A DNA stretch of 21,568 bases from CAZHGD01 sp964531735 (GTDB taxonomy: Bacteria > Armatimonadota > UBA10988). The stretch spans positions 1-21,568 of the forward strand of contig CAZHGD010000128.1 of NCBI GenBank assembly GCA_964531735.1, given 5' to 3'. The notes beneath the pieces are model-generated. The model was not told where the DNA came from and did not search any database. It saw only the letters and a list, made by a program, of their open reading frames with translations. The position numbers and the translations under genes were made by a program. Position 1 is the first letter of the stretch. Each line of letters opens with the position of its first letter. Shown here piece after piece: positions 19,614 through 21,568 of the stretch.

Positions 19614-21568
19614 GTGCTCGCCTTCGTCTCGATGCTGCACCTGGCCGTGGCGCTGCAGGCCGCACCGATCGTCGTCCTGCGCGGCGACCATCTGGCGCAA
19701 CAGCGCCCCGCAACCCAGGAGAACGTGGCCACGTTCACCGGCCGCGTGATCGCGGCGCTGGAGGCGGTCGGCGCACCCCATGACGTCCGCTCCGACCAGA
19801 GTGTTCAGGCCACCGACCTGGCCGGTGCGCGGTTGGTCATCCTGCCGTACAACCTGGTCGAGGACAGCCTGGTGGCCACGCTCCGGCAGTACACCAGCGC
19901 GGGCGGCCGACTGGCGGTCTTCTTCCCGGTGGGCAGCGACCAGTTGCCCGCCCTACTGGGTGTGCAGCGCGGCGAGTTGGCCAAGCCCGCCTACGACGGG
20001 CAGCTCGACGCGCTACGGCTGACCCCGGCCGCTCGCCGGCGCTACCCCGCGCTACCGGCCACGCTCGCGGCGGGCTCGTGGCACGCCTACACGCTGATCC
20101 CGCTGCCGGGCACCGAGGTGCTGGCGGAGTGGGGCGAGGCACCGCGACCGACGCGCCCGGCGATCACCGAGAACGCCGCCGGCATCTTCTGCGGCCATGT
20201 GCTGATGCCTGGCGACCTGTACGCCAAGGGCCTGTTGCTCGTTTCACTGGCGGCCCGGAGTGAGCCCGCGCTGTGGACCGCGGTGCTCCAGGGCGCCCGC
20301 GAGCGCGCGGTGAAGCTGGCCGGCCAGGCGCGCGAGCAATGGCAGCGACTGAGCCAGCGCGACGACCTGCCGGCCGCCCGCCGCGCGGAGCTGAGTCAGC
20401 AGGTGCTGGCCGTGACCACCCGTGCCGGCGCGCTGCCGCCGGCCGACGGCGCCGCCGCGACAGCGCGTTTGGCGCTGTACCGGGCCGCCGAGCAGGAGGC
20501 CCGCGAGCTGACCTTCAAGCTGGTGCCGTCGCCCGAGGCCGAACTGCGCGGCCTGTGGGTCTTCGCTGGTCGGCCCATCGATTGGGCCCGCCTGCTGCCC
20601 AAGGTGCGCGACGCCGGGCTGAACGCCATCTTCTACCGGGTCAGCCGCGGTGGCAGCGCGGTCTATCCCTCGGCGTTGCTGCCGCAGGAGAAATGGTCCA
20701 CCAGCCGCGACGAGCTGGCCTACGCGGTCGAGCAGTGCCACCGCTTCGGCCTCGAGCTGCACGCCTGGCGCGTGTGCTACCACCTCGGTTCGTCGCCGAA
20801 GGAGTTCCGCGCGCAGCTCAGCCGCGATGGGCGCGTCAGCGTCGACCTCAACGGTAAGGAAGGCCCGTTCGCCAACCCCGGCGACCCGCGGAACGAGGCC
20901 CTGGAGCTGGCCGCGATCCGTGAAGTGGTGGACCGGTACGAGGTCGACGGTGTCCACCTCGACTACATCCGCTACACCGACGAGCCCAGCTTCGATTTCG
21001 ACTACGGTGCCGTCTCGCGCGCCGAGTTCGAGAAGCTGCTCGGCCGCGCGGTGGCCAGTTGGCCGGCCGACGTGGCGCGCGGCGAACTGAAGCTGCGCTA
21101 CGAGGACTGGATGCGCGAGAACGTCAGCCGCCTGGTGCGCACGGCCTCGCAGCAACTGCGACAGAAGCACCCGAACGTGTGCTTCTCGGCGGCGGTCTGG
21201 CGCAACATCCAGACCCACCGTTACACCATCAAGCAGGACTGGCCGCGCTGGCTGCGCGAAGGCTGGCTCGACCTGGCCGTGCCGATGGATTACGACAAGA
21301 GCGCCGACCGGCTGCGCGAGGAGGTCGTCTCGCAGGTGGCCGCCGCCGGTGGCTCGACGCGGCTGGCCGCCGGCCTCGGCGCCTGGCTGCTGGAGCGGCC
21401 CGGCGACCTGGTCGAGCAGGTGCAGGTGGCCCGCGCCGCCGGTGCCGACGGGTTCGTGCTGTTCAGCAGCAACGCCGCCAACCTGGACGAGCAACTGGCC
21501 GTCCTGCGCCTCGGCGCCTGTGCCACGGCCGCGCGACCGGCCACGCGCACGCCGCGTGCCACTTGGTC
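19614..21568 (+). CDS. secreted GHL10-family glycosidase (3' truncated by window edge)
   Basis: The reading frame is open from the GTG at 19614 to the window end (651 codons seen, no stop). GTG is chosen because GGGAG lies six bases upstream and a signal peptide (MLAFVSMLHLAVALQA) begins there; an in-frame ATG at 19584 lacks a ribosome site. Residues about 18-120 resemble a glutamine-amidotransferase-like/trimerisation fold (LVILPYNLVEDSLVATLRQY, GGRLAVFFP). A helical linker follows (about 220-290). From about 310 it is a GHL10 (DUF187) TIM barrel: RGLWVFAGRPIDWARLL, AGLNAIFYRV, FGLELHAWRVC, and VDGVHLDYIRY with D450 as a likely catalytic residue. GHL10 proteins act on bacterial or plant polysaccharides. 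It is divergent from the DUF4886 gene. Confidence 0.85.
   Translation, partial: MLAFVSMLHLAVALQAAPIVVLRGDHLAQQRPATQENVATFTGRVIAALEAVGAPHDVRSDQSVQATDLAGARLVILPYNLVEDSLVATLRQYTSAGGRLAVFFPVGSDQLPALLGVQRGELAKPAYDGQLDALRLTPAARRRYPALPATLAAGSWHAYTLIPLPGTEVLAEWGEAPRPTRPAITENAAGIFCGHVLMPGDLYAKGLLLVSLAARSEPALWTAVLQGARERAVKLAGQAREQWQRLSQRDDLPAARRAELSQQVLAVTTRAGALPPADGAAATARLALYRAAEQEARELTFKLVPSPEAELRGLWVFAGRPIDWARLLPKVRDAGLNAIFYRVSRGGSAVYPSALLPQEKWSTSRDELAYAVEQCHRFGLELHAWRVCYHLGSSPKEFRAQLSRDGRVSVDLNGKEGPFANPGDPRNEALELAAIREVVDRYEVDGVHLDYIRYTDEPSFDFDYGAVSRAEFEKLLGRAVASWPADVARGELKLRYEDWMRENVSRLVRTASQQLRQKHPNVCFSAAVWRNIQTHRYTIKQDWPRWLREGWLDLAVPMDYDKSADRLREEVVSQVAAAGGSTRLAAGLGAWLLERPGDLVEQVQVARAAGADGFVLFSSNAANLDEQLAVLRLGACATAARPATRTPRATW

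Noticed and set aside
20244..21494. 416-codon minus-strand frame opposite the GHL10 gene
   Set aside because: The plus-strand frame carries GHL10 motifs continuously to the window edge; the minus frame has none.
1..21568. CRISPR arrays, insertion sequences, toxin-antitoxin or phage-defence genes
   Set aside because: No regular repeats, transposase motifs or defence-type domains were found on either strand by eye.

Overview
The window (21,568 bases, clearly GC-rich) carries fifteen protein-coding genes and one tRNA gene, packed with almost no non-coding space. No stretch longer than about 160 bases lacks a gene. The best clue to the organism is the prepilin-like protein at 9848-10492. Its N-terminus (FTLIELLVVIAIIAILAAILFPVFAKAREKAR type) and its C-terminal H-X9-DG motif are typical of Armatimonadota and neighbouring Planctomycetes/PVC-like uncultured bacteria. 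An exosortase, many secreted glycan-active enzymes, a sulfatase and ceramidase-like and isomerase-like proteins fit a free-living polysaccharide degrader of that kind. The phylum call is an inference; no marker gene here settles it.

Layout. 55-720 (-) is a DUF1028 Ntn-hydrolase-like protein, divergent from succinate-CoA ligase beta (828-2084, +). Then come a secreted DUF4838 glycosidase-like protein (2029-4359, -), a divergent sulfatase (4481-6016, +), and a minus-strand pair made of a LamG/DUF6067 protein (6804-9689) and a GH16 enzyme (5995-6789). The lone H-X9-DG prepilin-like gene follows, then tyrS (10616-11842, -). Next is a translationally coupled pair, a TPR lipoprotein (13394-14920) and an exosortase-EpsI fusion (11901-13397). 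tRNA-Asn(GTT) at 15029-15100 (-) has a clear terminator and promoter. On the plus strand a sugar isomerase/epimerase-like TIM barrel (15224-16096) and a neutral-ceramidase-like protein (16123-17502) form an operon. A minus-strand pair of a DUF4886 SGNH-like hydrolase (18596-19519) and an Asp-box sialidase-like protein (17476-18576) follows. The window ends inside a divergent secreted GHL10 glycosidase (19614 to the edge).

How the genes fit together. Seven or eight proteins look like parts of extracellular or periplasmic breakdown of a complex glycan that may carry sulfate or esters: GH16, DUF4838, DUF6067/GH123_N-like, Asp-box protein, SGNH hydrolase, GHL10, sulfatase and perhaps the ceramidase-like enzyme. 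The TIM-barrel isomerase would process a product in the cytoplasm. They sit in several short transcription units rather than one operon, with no SusC/SusD-like transporter in view. The exosortase/TPR pair belongs to protein sorting and surface or exopolysaccharide biology; no PEP-CTERM-like substrate is visible here. sucC and tyrS are housekeeping genes.

The sequence-level features most worth following are three. First, a perfect 11-bp inverted repeat in the leader of the prepilin-like gene has its second arm containing the ribosome binding site. Second, the exosortase-EpsI fusion starts at a TTG overlapping the stop of a TPR lipoprotein gene. Third, every convergent gene pair overlaps tail to tail.
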